64,000 bases of DNA from Candidatus Marispirochaeta associata (GCA_001749745.1 JWTM01000396.1:1-64000); one strand, 5' to 3'; numbered from the stretch's first letter, positions 26,084-34,982 are shown. The notes: generated from the letters alone by a model not told the origin. Made by a program: numbers and translations.

Positions 26084-27423
26084 AGCACCTCCTTGAGTGC
26101 CTGGGTCAGCCCGTCGATCTCACCCTTGCTGCGCTTCTCGGTAACGGCAACGATCAGCCGCTGCGGATCGGCAGCCGGATTGAGTCGTGTTTCGGGTACC
26201 CCGGCAAAGTATCCTCGACCCACCAGCTCATGAACGACCCGGTCGGCCGCCGCGGGCAGGTTGAGGGTAAACTCGTTGAAAAAGCTCCCCGGGAAGGCCG
26301 CTTCAACCCCAGGAAGGGCTGTAAGCTGCTTGAAGGCGTAGGCGGCGTTGTTCATATTGCGCAGGGCGATCTCCTTCAAACCCTGTTTGCCGACGGTACT
26401 CAAGTAGACCGTGGCCGCCAGTGCCGCCAGGGATTGGTTCGAGCAGATATTTGAGGTAGCCCGTTGGCGCTTGATGTGCTGCTCCCGAGCCTGGAGGGTC
26501 AATACGAAACCCCGGCGGCCGTCGCCGTCGACGCTTAAACCCGATATTCGCCCCGGAAGCTTCCGCAGCAGTTTCTCCCGAGCGGCGATGTAGCCTGCGG
26601 TGGGGCCGCCGAAATTGGGAGCCAGGCCGAAGGGCTGACAATCGCCTACCGCAATATCTGCTCCCCACTCCTGGGGTGAGCGGCAGAGGGCCAGGGAGAG
26701 GGGATTGGCCGAGATGATCAGAAGAGAGCCGTTGCTGTTAACCAGTTCGTCAACGCCGGTCAGATCCTCGACGATTCCGTAGAGGTTCGGGCTCTGCATA
26801 ACCACTCCGGCGACGCTCTTATCGAGTCGCTCTTTGAGGGCCTTGATCGAGGTCGCTCCGTTCTCCGCGGCAATAGTCTCGATCTTGAGTCCCATATCCT
26901 CGTAGTAGGTTCGGGAGACCTCGATGGTCGCCGGATGGGCGCTCTCGGAGATCAGGACCGTGTCGGCCTTTTTTACGCTGTTGAGGGCGATCGCCGCCGC
27001 TTCCGCGACGGCTGTGTGTCCGTCGTACAGGGATGCGTTGGATACATCCAGTCCGGTCAGCCGGCACATGAGGCTCTGGAATTCAAAAATTCCCTGGAGC
27101 ATACCTTGGGACATCTCCGGCTGATAGGGGGTGTAGGCGGTGGCAAACTCAGAGCGGCCGGAGAGATGTCCGACGGTTGAGGGAATCAGGTGATCGTAGA
27201 TCCCGCAGCCGAGGAAGTTGACCGCCCCGGTGTGATTGGCGTCGGCCAACTCTTTCAGCTCCTGAAAGACCTGATGCTCGCCGACGCCGTCGGGCAGATT
27301 CAGTTTTCCCTTCAGCCGAATCCCCTCGGGGATGTCGGCGAAGAGGTCGTCCAGGGTCGAGACACCGATTCGGTCGAGCATCGACCGGATCTCGTCCTGG
27401 GTATGGGGAAGATAGGGAAACAT
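26080..27423 (-). CDS. gcvPA: Glycine dehydrogenase (decarboxylating) subunit 1
   Basis: N-terminal half of the split glycine decarboxylase, 447 aa. It starts with the usual MFPYLPHTQDEIRSML and contains GCGIYDHLIPSTV, TAYTPYQPEMSQG and LTGLDVSNASLYDG, which match the family. It lacks the PLP lysine, as expected for this subunit. It begins 8 nt after the gcvH stop and overlaps gcvPB by 4 bp. Confidence 0.95.
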   Translation of the reverse strand: MFPYLPHTQDEIRSMLDRIGVSTLDDLFADIPEGIRLKGKLNLPDGVGEHQVFQELKELADANHTGAVNFLGCGIYDHLIPSTVGHLSGRSEFATAYTPYQPEMSQGMLQGIFEFQSLMCRLTGLDVSNASLYDGHTAVAEAAAIALNSVKKADTVLISESAHPATIEVSRTYYEDMGLKIETIAAENGATSIKALKERLDKSVAGVVMQSPNLYGIVEDLTGVDELVNSNGSLLIISANPLSLALCRSPQEWGADIAVGDCQPFGLAPNFGGPTAGYIAAREKLLRKLPGRISGLSVDGDGRRGFVLTLQAREQHIKRQRATSNICSNQSLAALAATVYLSTVGKQGLKEIALRNMNNAAYAFKQLTALPGVEAAFPGSFFNEFTLNLPAAADRVVHELVGRGYFAGVPETRLNPAADPQRLIVAVTEKRSKGEIDGLTQALKEVL

Positions 27424-27431
27424 TGTCTCTG

Positions 27432-27824
27432 TTAGTCCTCGTTCTCCGCCAGGAACTTCTCATAACCGGCGGCATCCATCAAATTATCGAGCTCGGAGCT
27501 CTCTTTGATCTTCAGGGCGAAGAGAAACGCGCCGTAGGGATCTTCGTTGACCTTCTCGGGAGCGTCCTCGAGTTCTTCGTTGGCTTCGACCAGGGTGCCG
27601 GAAATGGGTGCATAGATGGAGGAAGCGGCCTTGACCGATTCAACGGTGGTAACCTCATCGCCCTTCTCGAGCTCCTGATCGGTGTCGGGAACCTCGACGT
27701 AGACGATCTCTCCCAAGCTCTCCTGGGCATGATCGGTAATACCGATGTAGGCGATATCGCCCTCAACGCGTACCCATTCGTGACTCTCGGCATACTTAAG
27801 ATCGGATTTGATTTCACTGCTCAT
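27432..27824 (-). CDS. gcvH: Glycine cleavage system H protein (lipoyl carrier)
   Basis: 130-aa lipoylated shuttle between P, T and L proteins. The lipoyl lysine is K65 in TVESVKAASSIYAPISG. HEWVRVEGDIAYIGITDHAQ near 15-34 is the standard N-terminal block. It overlaps gcvT by 4 bp (ATGA). No lipoamide dehydrogenase or lipoylation gene is adjacent; the L protein must be elsewhere. The flavoprotein at 58707 is not a good candidate because its C-terminal motif differs. Confidence 0.96.
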   Translation of the reverse strand: MSSEIKSDLKYAESHEWVRVEGDIAYIGITDHAQESLGEIVYVEVPDTDQELEKGDEVTTVESVKAASSIYAPISGTLVEANEELEDAPEKVNEDPYGAFLFALKIKESSELDNLMDAAGYEKFLAENED

Positions 27825-28954
27825 TTCTTTCCTCCATAGGCTTTGGTATGAAACGGGGTTTGTACGATTTCCGCCCGCCGCCGTTTCTTATTGATCTCTA
27901 TCTCCACCAAGGCACCGGTTTTCACCAATCCCTTGGGAATTCTCAGTATAGCAATAAACTCGTCCAGACTGGGAGATTTTCCTCCGCTGGTAACCTCGCC
28001 GATCTGCTTATCGTCGAGAAAAACGGGATATCCCTCCCGGGGAACCCCGCGGTCTACCATCTTCGCGCCCCTGAGGATACGATAATCCCCCTTCTCGTCC
28101 ATGGCCTTGAGCGCATCCCTGCCGATGAAAAACTCCTTGTCGAAATCGACGAAGGTCTTTACTCCGCCCTCCAGGGGACCCGCATCCCTGGTCAGTTCAT
28201 GTCCGTAGAGAGGCAGTCTGGCTTCGAGGCGCAGAGTATCCCGGGCGCCGAGACCGCAGGGGAGAACCCCCTTGGATGCTCCTTCGGTCAACAGGGTATT
28301 CCAGACGGCCGGACCCTCGTCGGCGGCGCAGTAGATCTCGAAACCCATCTCTCCGGTATAGCCGGTACGGGATATCAGACAATCCGCGCCGGCCAGGGAG
28401 ACTCCCTCCAGAAAACCGTAGAAGGGGATATCCGCCAGGTTGACATCGACGAGCGCCTGGAGATACTCCTCGCTTTTCGGGCCCTGATACGCGATTTGAA
28501 CCCACCGTTCGGAGTGATTCTCGATCTTCAAGGCCGGATTACGCGAAGCGGCTTCCGGATTATCCTTGCGAATCCAGTTGAAATCCTTCTCCACATTGGC
28601 CGCATTGACCACCAGCAGGTACTTCTCATCCCCCTGGCGATAGATGACCAGGTCGTCTACCGCCCCGCCGTCGGGATAACAGAGGATGGTATAGAGACAG
28701 CGGCCGGATTCCATTCCTGCTACCGAACCGGTTACCAAGCGGTCCAGGTAGGTCGTGGCGCCCTCGCCCCGGACGATAAATTCCCCCATATGGGAGACAT
28801 CGAAGAGGCCGGCGTTCTGTCTGACTACCTTATGTTCGGCGCTAATACCGGCTTCGAACTGGACGGGTAACTCCCATCCGCCGAAATCGATCAGCTTCAC
28901 CCCGGGAATCTCCTTGTAGGCTTCGTAGAGGGGCGTCCTCCGCAATTCACTCAT
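27821..28954 (-). CDS. gcvT: Aminomethyltransferase (glycine cleavage T protein)
   Basis: Transfers the methylene group from aminomethyl-lipoyl GcvH to tetrahydrofolate, releasing ammonia. 377 aa. Family blocks: FGGWELPVQFEAGISAEH near 25, GLFDVSHMGEF near 49 with the catalytic aspartate, SRTGYTGEMGFEIY, and ARDTLRLEARLPLYGHEL. The start follows AAGGAGG. It is the first structural gene of the operon and is 13 nt downstream of an Lrp-type regulator. Confidence 0.95.
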   Translation of the reverse strand: MSELRRTPLYEAYKEIPGVKLIDFGGWELPVQFEAGISAEHKVVRQNAGLFDVSHMGEFIVRGEGATTYLDRLVTGSVAGMESGRCLYTILCYPDGGAVDDLVIYRQGDEKYLLVVNAANVEKDFNWIRKDNPEAASRNPALKIENHSERWVQIAYQGPKSEEYLQALVDVNLADIPFYGFLEGVSLAGADCLISRTGYTGEMGFEIYCAADEGPAVWNTLLTEGASKGVLPCGLGARDTLRLEARLPLYGHELTRDAGPLEGGVKTFVDFDKEFFIGRDALKAMDEKGDYRILRGAKMVDRGVPREGYPVFLDDKQIGEVTSGGKSPSLDEFIAILRIPKGLVKTGALVEIEINKKRRRAEIVQTPFHTKAYGGKK

Positions 28955-28967
28955 TCTAAGTTCCTCC

Positions 28968-29411
28968 TTACTCGCTGAACGGGACTTTGCAGTTGTAGCT
29001 TTTATAGACGATGAAGGTCTCCACCGAATCGACCTCGCTTATCTTCGATACCTCCTGGGTATAAAACTCCAGGAGATTAAATCCTTCCCGGAGCAGTACC
29101 TCTACCAAGAGGTCGAAGCGTCCGGTGACTACCTTTACCGAGACGACCCCCTTCAGGGCGCTGAACTCCTCCCCCTTCTTGACTAGATCCATTGAGGAGA
29201 GTTTAATTCCTACAACGGCTAATTGGCCGCCGGGGATTGCATCGGGCTCGATCAGGGCGCGAATCTCCATCACCCCCGATTCGGTCATCCGATTGACCCG
29301 GGACCGGACGGTATTCTCGGTAACCTCCAGGCTGTCGGCAATCTGCCTGAAGGAACGTCGGCCGTCTCTAAGGTGCTTGAGTATGGAGCAGTTCAGTTCA
29401 TCCAGAATCAT
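28968..29411 (-). CDS. Lrp/AsnC-family transcriptional regulator heading the gcv operon
   Basis: 147 aa: a winged helix-turn-helix at 1-60 (ILKHLRDGRRSFRQIADSLE, then NTVRSRVNRM) and a RAM-type ligand domain at about 65-140. It is the first gene of a probable Lrp-gcvT-H-PA-PB transcript and divergent from serine dehydratase, so glycine or serine is the likely effector; this is inferred. A TTGACT-17-CATTAT promoter lies directly upstream, with the ATG 6 nt after the -10 box and no Shine-Dalgarno, so the mRNA is probably leaderless. The AT-rich divergent region (29412-29522) is a natural place for autoregulatory sites. Confidence 0.9.
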   Translation of the reverse strand: MILDELNCSILKHLRDGRRSFRQIADSLEVTENTVRSRVNRMTESGVMEIRALIEPDAIPGGQLAVVGIKLSSMDLVKKGEEFSALKGVVSVKVVTGRFDLLVEVLLREGFNLLEFYTQEVSKISEVDSVETFIVYKSYNCKVPFSE

Positions 29412-29417
29412 TTTTTC

Positions 29418-29446
29418 ATAATGGCTTGAATTGCGCTAAAAGTCAA
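29418..29446 (-). promoter_or_regulatory. Promoter of the Lrp-gcv operon
   Basis: On the - strand TTGACT (29446-29441), 17-nt spacer, CATTAT (29423-29418), then 6 nt to the ATG at 29411. Expected start at or within a few bases of the ATG. Confidence 0.6.
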
Positions 29447-29522
29447 TTATTAATTAACATCTTGAGGAATCGATAATTTTTCATCATTTAATGTACTGAA
29501 TCTGTAATTGATAGGATGAGAT

Positions 29523-30749
29523 ATGGGAAATATGGAAGCCATCAGGACCCTCTATAAGATCGGTCGCGGCCCCTCGTCGAGTCATACCCTCGGGCCGAGC
29601 TACGCTGCCGAGCAGTTTCTCGCCGACTATCCCGGCGGAGTACGCTTCACAGCCGAGCTCTACGGCAGCCTGGCGGCCACCGGTAAAGGGCATATGACCG
29701 ACTGGGCGCTGGAACAGGTGCTCGGAGCCGATCGCCTCGATATTCAGTGGCATCCCGAAACCGAGCTCCCGAAACATCCCAACGGTATGCGCCTCTCCGC
29801 CTACGGCGAGGACGGAGCTCTGATCGGCTCGGAGGAGATCTACAGCGTAGGAGGAGGTAGAATCCTCTACCGTGATGCGGAGGAACCGGACCGTCCCTAC
29901 GGCTTAACCAACTTCGAGGATATCCTCTCCCACTGTCGGGAGGAAGGTATTCCCCTCTGGGAGTATGCCTATAGCCGCGAGCCGGCCTTGAAGGATCATT
30001 TGGCCACCGTCTGGGAGGGAATGCAGGCCAGCATCGAGCGGGGACTCGAGGCCGAAGGGGCCTTGCCCGGCGGCTTGAAGCTGCCCCGCAAGGCGGCTCA
30101 GTATGAAGCCCGCATTCACCACTCCACCGGGATGACCCACGAGATGGGCCGGGTATTCGCCATGGCCCTGGCGGTCTCCGAGGAGAACGCCGCCGGCGGT
30201 GTGGTGGTGACCGCGCCGACCTGCGGCTCCTGCGGCGTGGTTCCGGCGGTTTTGAGCTACCTCCAGGAGAGCTATAAGCTGAAGCAGGAACGGATTTTGC
30301 GCGCCCTGGCAACGGCGGGACTAATCGGGGTCTTGGTACGGCACAACGCCTCCATCTCCGGCGCGGAGGTCGGCTGTCAGGGAGAGGTCGGGACCGCCTG
30401 CGCCATGGCCGCCGGTGCGGCGGCTCATCTTCTGGGAGGATCCCGCAGGCAGGTGGAGTACGCCGCTGAAATGGGGCTGGAGCACCACCTTGGGCTGACC
30501 TGCGATCCCGTTCAAGGGCTGGTGCAGATCCCCTGTATCGAGCGAAATGCGATGGCCGCCGCCAGAGCCCTGGAGATTGCGGTCTACGCCCTCCAGTCCG
30601 ACGGACGGCACTCGATCAGCTTCGATCAGGTGGTGGAGACCATGCATATCACCGGCCGGGATATGGGCCGGGATTACCGGGAAACCGCCTTAGGGGGGCT
30701 GGCGAAATACTACCGTCACCCCACCGAGGCCAGTCGCCGGGATCAATAA
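29523..30749 (+). CDS. sdaA: L-serine ammonia-lyase, iron-sulfur dependent, single chain
   Basis: Deaminates L-serine to pyruvate with a [4Fe-4S] cluster. 408 aa, with the beta-type domain first (GRGPSSSHTLGPSYAAE near 14-30) and the alpha-type domain after about 180 (HHSTGMTHEMGRVFAMALA, then VTAPTCGSCGVVPAVL). Cluster cysteines lie in APTCGSCG, the CQGEVGTAC block and LTCDPVQGLVQIPC. The neighbouring gcv genes make and use glycine/serine one-carbon units, so the divergent pair forms a serine-glycine degradation module. AGGATGAG precedes the ATG. Confidence 0.93.
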   Translation: MGNMEAIRTLYKIGRGPSSSHTLGPSYAAEQFLADYPGGVRFTAELYGSLAATGKGHMTDWALEQVLGADRLDIQWHPETELPKHPNGMRLSAYGEDGALIGSEEIYSVGGGRILYRDAEEPDRPYGLTNFEDILSHCREEGIPLWEYAYSREPALKDHLATVWEGMQASIERGLEAEGALPGGLKLPRKAAQYEARIHHSTGMTHEMGRVFAMALAVSEENAAGGVVVTAPTCGSCGVVPAVLSYLQESYKLKQERILRALATAGLIGVLVRHNASISGAEVGCQGEVGTACAMAAGAAAHLLGGSRRQVEYAAEMGLEHHLGLTCDPVQGLVQIPCIERNAMAAARALEIAVYALQSDGRHSISFDQVVETMHITGRDMGRDYRETALGGLAKYYRHPTEASRRDQ

Positions 30750-30770
30750 TTACCCTTCTGCGGATCAATC

Positions 30771-30800
30771 TTGTGGCGCTCGAGCTATAAATGCTATAGT
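30771..30800 (+). promoter_or_regulatory. Promoter of the helicase-LacI unit
   Basis: TTGTGG (30771-30776), 18-nt spacer, TATAGT (30795-30800). The expected start (about 30807) is 0-3 nt before ATG 30810. Confidence 0.55.
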
Positions 30801-30809
30801 GTTTGCAGT

Positions 30810-32537
30810 ATGAGATTTACAGACTTTGACTTTCATCCGGACATCATGAAGGGCATCGAAGACGCCGGCTTCGAAGAGTGCACGCCCGTACAGGCGGAGT
30901 GTTTTAAAGCCACCTTCGCCGGCAAAGACGTAGCCGCCCAATCCCAAACCGGAACCGGCAAGACCGCCGCATTTTTACTCTCCATTTATCAACTCTTTCT
31001 TTCCGGCGCAATAGAACGGAAAAAGGCATTGATTATCGCTCCCACCCGGGAACTGGCCGTTCAGATCGAAGAAGAGGCCAAGCTTCTGGGGAAACATCTC
31101 GATTTCAACGTCGGCTGCTTCTACGGCGGCGTCGGCTACAAGGGACAGGAGGATCTCCTCCGCCAAGGAGTCGATATCTTTATCGGTACTCCCGGCCGCC
31201 TGATCGACTTCGGCAAACAGAAAAAGATCGATTTCTCGGCCTTCGGCGCCGTGGTTATCGACGAGGCCGATCGGCTCTTCGATATGGGCTTTCTGCCTGA
31301 TCTGCGTCGGATTGTGAAGATGCTGGCCGATTTTAATTCCCGGCGTACCATGCTCTACTCGGCTACCTTAAGCGTTCGCGTTCAGAACCTCGCCTGGGAG
31401 TATATGCGCGATCCGGTCTACATCGAGATTGAACCTGAATCGATCACCGTAGAGGAGATCGCCCAGAGCATCTATCACGTCTCCCGGGACGAAAAGATGC
31501 GCGCTCTGCTTGGTATCCTGAAAGCAGAAGATCCTGAGAACGCGGTTATCTTTTCGAACACCAAGTTCGCCGCGGTAGAGGTAGCCAAACGGCTTTCCTT
31601 AAACGGTTATCCCACTGAATTCATCATGGGCGATATGCCCCAGAAGAAACGGCTGCAGACGATCAACCGCATCAAGTCGGGGGAACTCCGCTTCCTGGTG
31701 GCCACCGACGTTGCCGCCCGGGGTCTGCATATCAACGACTTGGCCATGGTCATCAATTACGATGTACCCGAGGATCCCGAGAGCTATGTACACCGGATCG
31801 GTCGTACCGCCCGGGCCGGTAAAGAGGGTAAGGCGGTCACCCTGGCCTGCGAGCGCTTTGTCTACGGACTCCCCGGAATCGAGAGCTTTATCGGTATGAA
31901 GATTCCCGTGGCGGAGCTCGATCAGTCGCTGCTTGTGGAGGATCAAAGCGCCGGAGTCAGCGTGATGCACGATCACTATCTGAAGCGGGACAACCGTTCG
32001 GGCGGCAGGGACCGCGGCGGCAGAGATCGCGGCGGGCGGGATCGCAGCGGACGCGGTAGCCGGGGAGACCGGCGCAGCAGCGGCGACCGACGCGGATCGA
32101 GCCGGGGGCGCCAGGATGATTCCCGCCGACGGAAGGAGATATCCCAGGATATCGAGGCGGTCACCGGAAAACAGCCCAAGAGCCCGTCGGGTGAGGCGAA
32201 AAAATCCGGATCCAAACCCAGGCATGATGGCGCGTCCAAGAAGCGGCCTCCAAAGGCGGCTCGACCCCCTAAGGATGCTCACAAGGGTCGGGATCAACGG
32301 GATGCCAAACAACGGAAGCCCAAGGCCGCGGCGGCGCAGAAACCGCGCAAGAAACCGGCCGAGCTTTCTCGTAAAGGGGATCAGTCCCTGGAAGCTCGAA
32401 TCGCCTACTACCGCGAGAAGTACGGGGAAGATTTTAAAATCTCCCCCGAACTCGCCCAGGCTGAGAAGCAGCAGAAGAAGGTCTCCCTCTTCAAGAAGCT
32501 CTCTAAATTCCTGCGGGGCAAGAACGGAAGCGAGTGA
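30810..32537 (+). CDS. DEAD-box RNA helicase with basic RG-rich tail
   Basis: ATP-dependent RNA helicase, about 575 aa. Motifs in order: Q-motif region FEECTPVQAECF, I AQSQTGTGKT, Ia PTRELAVQI, Ib TPGRL, II VIDEADRLF, III YSATLS, IV VIFSNTKFAA, V ATDVAARGLH, VI HRIGRTARAG. From about residue 390 the sequence becomes Arg/Gly/Asp-rich with repeated GGRDR units, then Lys/Pro/Ala-rich, a disordered RNA-binding tail. RhlE- or RhlB-like roles in RNA decay or ribosome assembly are likely. No Shine-Dalgarno precedes ATG 30810. It overlaps the LacI gene by 4 bp. Confidence 0.9.
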   Translation: MRFTDFDFHPDIMKGIEDAGFEECTPVQAECFKATFAGKDVAAQSQTGTGKTAAFLLSIYQLFLSGAIERKKALIIAPTRELAVQIEEEAKLLGKHLDFNVGCFYGGVGYKGQEDLLRQGVDIFIGTPGRLIDFGKQKKIDFSAFGAVVIDEADRLFDMGFLPDLRRIVKMLADFNSRRTMLYSATLSVRVQNLAWEYMRDPVYIEIEPESITVEEIAQSIYHVSRDEKMRALLGILKAEDPENAVIFSNTKFAAVEVAKRLSLNGYPTEFIMGDMPQKKRLQTINRIKSGELRFLVATDVAARGLHINDLAMVINYDVPEDPESYVHRIGRTARAGKEGKAVTLACERFVYGLPGIESFIGMKIPVAELDQSLLVEDQSAGVSVMHDHYLKRDNRSGGRDRGGRDRGGRDRSGRGSRGDRRSSGDRRGSSRGRQDDSRRRKEISQDIEAVTGKQPKSPSGEAKKSGSKPRHDGASKKRPPKAARPPKDAHKGRDQRDAKQRKPKAAAAQKPRKKPAELSRKGDQSLEARIAYYREKYGEDFKISPELAQAEKQQKKVSLFKKLSKFLRGKNGSE

Positions 32538-33487
32538 TTACCATTCGCGACATAGCCAGGGAGGCCGGCGTCGGTATCGCCACGGTCTCCCGGGTTTTGA
32601 ACGCCAGTCCCGACGTCAAGGAATCGACCCGGCGTCGGGTGCTCGAGATCATTAAACGACATAATTATCGTCCCAACTCCATGGCTCGCCGACTCGTTCG
32701 GCGCGACCAGGAGGATGCGGTCATTGGTATTATACTGCCTATCCTTGATAATCAGTATTTCTTTGAGTTTATTGAATCAGCCTATCGCAGGCTCGCCTCC
32801 ACAAGCTACAACCTGATGATCTTCAACGCGGCCAAAGGGCGGGATGAGCTCTTCACCCGGCTGGTTGAGGGGAATCTGGCGGGGCTCTTCTTCTGCAACG
32901 ATCCGAGGCTTACCTTTAATGAACTGGAACAGCTGAAGGAGGCGGGAATCCCCTATCTGCTGGTGGATGACTACCGGGAGGCAGAGAATTGCGTCGCCCA
33001 GGACAACCGTACCGGAGGCAGGATTGCCGCGGAGTACCTGATTAGCCGCGGCGTGAGGCAGCCCCTCTGTATCGGACTTCAAGAGCAGTATACCCATCAG
33101 CTGGATAGGTTTGCCGCCTTCGAAGAGGAGTGCAGAAAAAGTCCCGGCGTCACGCCTCTTCCCACGAGATTAATTACCGGAGAGAGCGGATCATATCAGC
33201 TTACCAAGGGCTTGATCGAAAGCGGTGAGGGGGATGGGTTCTTCTTCTTCTCCGATACCCTGGCCTTCGGGGGCCTCAAGGCCGTCCGGGAGCTTGAGGT
33301 CGACATCCCGCTAATCGGCTACGACGATATCTCCTTCTCTGATTTCGTCGGCCTTACCACTGTTCGCCAGTCGGCGGACCTCCTGGGGCGCTCGGCGGTG
33401 GAGAAACTCATCTATCTCATTGAGCATGATCCGACGGCCCGGATCGAACTCCTATTAGAGCCTGAACTCGTCGTTCGCGAGAGCTGA
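32534..33487 (+). CDS. LacI-family transcriptional regulator, coupled to the helicase
   Basis: 317 aa: helix-turn-helix at the N-terminus (TIRDIAREAGVGIATVSRVL, hinge near 45-60) and a periplasmic-binding-like sugar domain. The start GTG overlaps the helicase stop (GTGA), an unusual operon partner. Its 3' end overlaps the convergent sucrose-phosphorylase-type gene by 33 bp. The LacI-type palindrome on that gene's -35 box (34957-34970) is its probable target. The effector is presumably sucrose or a related glucoside; inferred from context. Confidence 0.9.
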   Translation: MITIRDIAREAGVGIATVSRVLNASPDVKESTRRRVLEIIKRHNYRPNSMARRLVRRDQEDAVIGIILPILDNQYFFEFIESAYRRLASTSYNLMIFNAAKGRDELFTRLVEGNLAGLFFCNDPRLTFNELEQLKEAGIPYLLVDDYREAENCVAQDNRTGGRIAAEYLISRGVRQPLCIGLQEQYTHQLDRFAAFEEECRKSPGVTPLPTRLITGESGSYQLTKGLIESGEGDGFFFFSDTLAFGGLKAVRELEVDIPLIGYDDISFSDFVGLTTVRQSADLLGRSAVEKLIYLIEHDPTARIELLLEPELVVRES

Positions 33488-34924
33488 GAGCTCAATCAGG
33501 CCCTCTTCCTCTGGTCCGCTCGCTTCGATCCGGTAGGTTCCTGTTCTCATATCGGCCTTGATCCGTGCCCGGTGGTTGCCGTTCCGCCACTCAATCTCCA
33601 GGGTATGAGCCTCGCATTCTGTGAGATTGAAGTCCCCTTCGAATGCGGGGTGGGTAGAGCGAAAGATCATCAACTCCCGCAATCTGCGCACTACCGGCCG
33701 TTCGAGCTCACGCCGGATCTCCTCTTCCGTATAGGAGTGCCGGTTGATATCCCGGCCGTTTTTAGTCTGTTCGAGAAGCTCAATATCGTTTTTTCCGGCC
33801 AAGAGTCCTACATAATAGACCTGGGGGATGCCGGGAGCGAAGAACTGAATTGCCCGGGCCAGGAGATAGGCGGCATCGTCGTCACCTAAGGCCGAATAGT
33901 AGGTACAATTGACCTGATAGATGTCGAGGTTGTTGTATTGGGGGGTGTTGTAGATTCGTTTGACGTTAGCGCCCTTGGTGAAGAGGTTGTTCTTGGTCCG
34001 CTCGATCTCCTCGTCGCTCAAGAGATCCCGTACGTCCACGACCCCGATGCCGTCGTGGGTGTCCAGGGTGGTTACCTGTTTCCGGGGGCAGATAGAGAAC
34101 CAGTGTTTCAAGCGGGACGGGTCCCGATCATAAATCGCCTGCAGGAGCAACATAGGCAGGGCGAAATCATAGACCCAATAGCCTCGATCGGCCAGCTTCT
34201 GCTGAATTGTGTAGTGTTCGTGAATCTCCGGCAGGACCTCGCCCCCCGCGGCTTCCACCGTTTTAGCGGCCCACTCGAGGATCTCCCACACATCCGGCTC
34301 CACAAAGAAGCAGTCGCTCCCGGGCTGCTTGCTGGCATAGGCGAAGGCGTCGAGGCGGATAGTGGCGGCACCCCGCCGGCAGAGGGCGGTCAGGTTCTCC
34401 TCTACGAAACGACGGGTTTCGGGGGAGGCCAGGTTGAGATCGATCTGTTCCTCGTCAAAGGTGCACCAGACCTTCTCGTTTTCGCCGGATCCCAGCTCGA
34501 GTTCCAGATAGGGGGGGCGCGGTTTCCGGGTATAGATCTTCGCCAGATCCTCATCGCTTGCCTCGCCTCCGGGCCAGAACTGGGAGAAGCGGATAAAGAA
34601 ATCCCGGTAGACCGAATTGCTCCCCTTGGTCAGGAAATCCTGGAACTGTTTGGATTGGCGGGAGAGATGATTGATCATGAAATCGAAGGTCAGCTCCAAG
34701 CCATCCCGGCGGAGTCCGTCCATATCCTCCCAGCTGCCGAAGGCGGGTTCAACCGCGGCATATTCGAGCGGGGCGAAGCCCCTGTCGGCCGATGATGGGT
34801 AAAAGGGGAGTATATGTACGCCGGTGAGGGCGTCTGCGAAGTGGGCCGAAAGGATCTCTCTGAGGGCGGATATATTCCCGCCCATTGAGTCCGGATAGGT
34901 GATCAGATGACAACCGTTCTGCAT
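33455..34924 (-). CDS. GH13 sucrose (or sucrose 6'-phosphate / glucosylglycerol) phosphorylase
   Basis: Retaining glycoside phosphorylase of GH13 subfamily 18, 489 aa: cleaves an alpha-glucoside with phosphate to glucose 1-phosphate. Nucleophile Asp near 193 in RLDAFAYASK, acid/base Glu near 233 in LPEIHEHY, stabilising Asp near 289 in DTHDGIGVVD. NNLDIYQVNCTYYSALGDDD and NGRDINRHSY are family signatures. The segments YTRKPRPPYLELELG and KVWCTFDEEQIDLN look closer, from memory, to sucrose 6'-phosphate phosphorylases than to Bifidobacterium sucrose phosphorylase, so the true acceptor is open. Shine-Dalgarno GAGGAG. Confidence 0.85.
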   Translation of the reverse strand: MQNGCHLITYPDSMGGNISALREILSAHFADALTGVHILPFYPSSADRGFAPLEYAAVEPAFGSWEDMDGLRRDGLELTFDFMINHLSRQSKQFQDFLTKGSNSVYRDFFIRFSQFWPGGEASDEDLAKIYTRKPRPPYLELELGSGENEKVWCTFDEEQIDLNLASPETRRFVEENLTALCRRGAATIRLDAFAYASKQPGSDCFFVEPDVWEILEWAAKTVEAAGGEVLPEIHEHYTIQQKLADRGYWVYDFALPMLLLQAIYDRDPSRLKHWFSICPRKQVTTLDTHDGIGVVDVRDLLSDEEIERTKNNLFTKGANVKRIYNTPQYNNLDIYQVNCTYYSALGDDDAAYLLARAIQFFAPGIPQVYYVGLLAGKNDIELLEQTKNGRDINRHSYTEEEIRRELERPVVRRLRELMIFRSTHPAFEGDFNLTECEAHTLEIEWRNGNHRARIKADMRTGTYRIEASGPEEEGLIELSALANDEFRL

Positions 34925-34942
34925 TTCAACTCCTCGAAACTC

Positions 34943-34971
34943 AATCTATCGTATTCTGGAAACGTTTTCAA
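34943..34971 (-). promoter_or_regulatory. Promoter of the sucrose-phosphorylase-type gene
   Basis: On the - strand TTGAAA (34971-34966), 17-nt spacer, TAGATT (34948-34943). The LacI operator overlaps the -35 box, implying repression. Confidence 0.55.
34957..34970. promoter_or_regulatory. LacI-family operator
   Basis: TGGAAACGTTTTCA, a 14-bp palindrome with central CG and one mismatched pair, the usual form of LacI/GalR operators. Probable target of the regulator at 32534. Confidence 0.6.
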
Positions 34972-34982
34972 TCGTTTTTACC

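Noticed and set aside
29412..29522. Glycine riboswitch upstream of gcv or sdaA
   Set aside because: The region is only about 110 bp, AT-rich, lacks the tandem aptamer core, and the predicted gcv transcript starts at the regulator's ATG.
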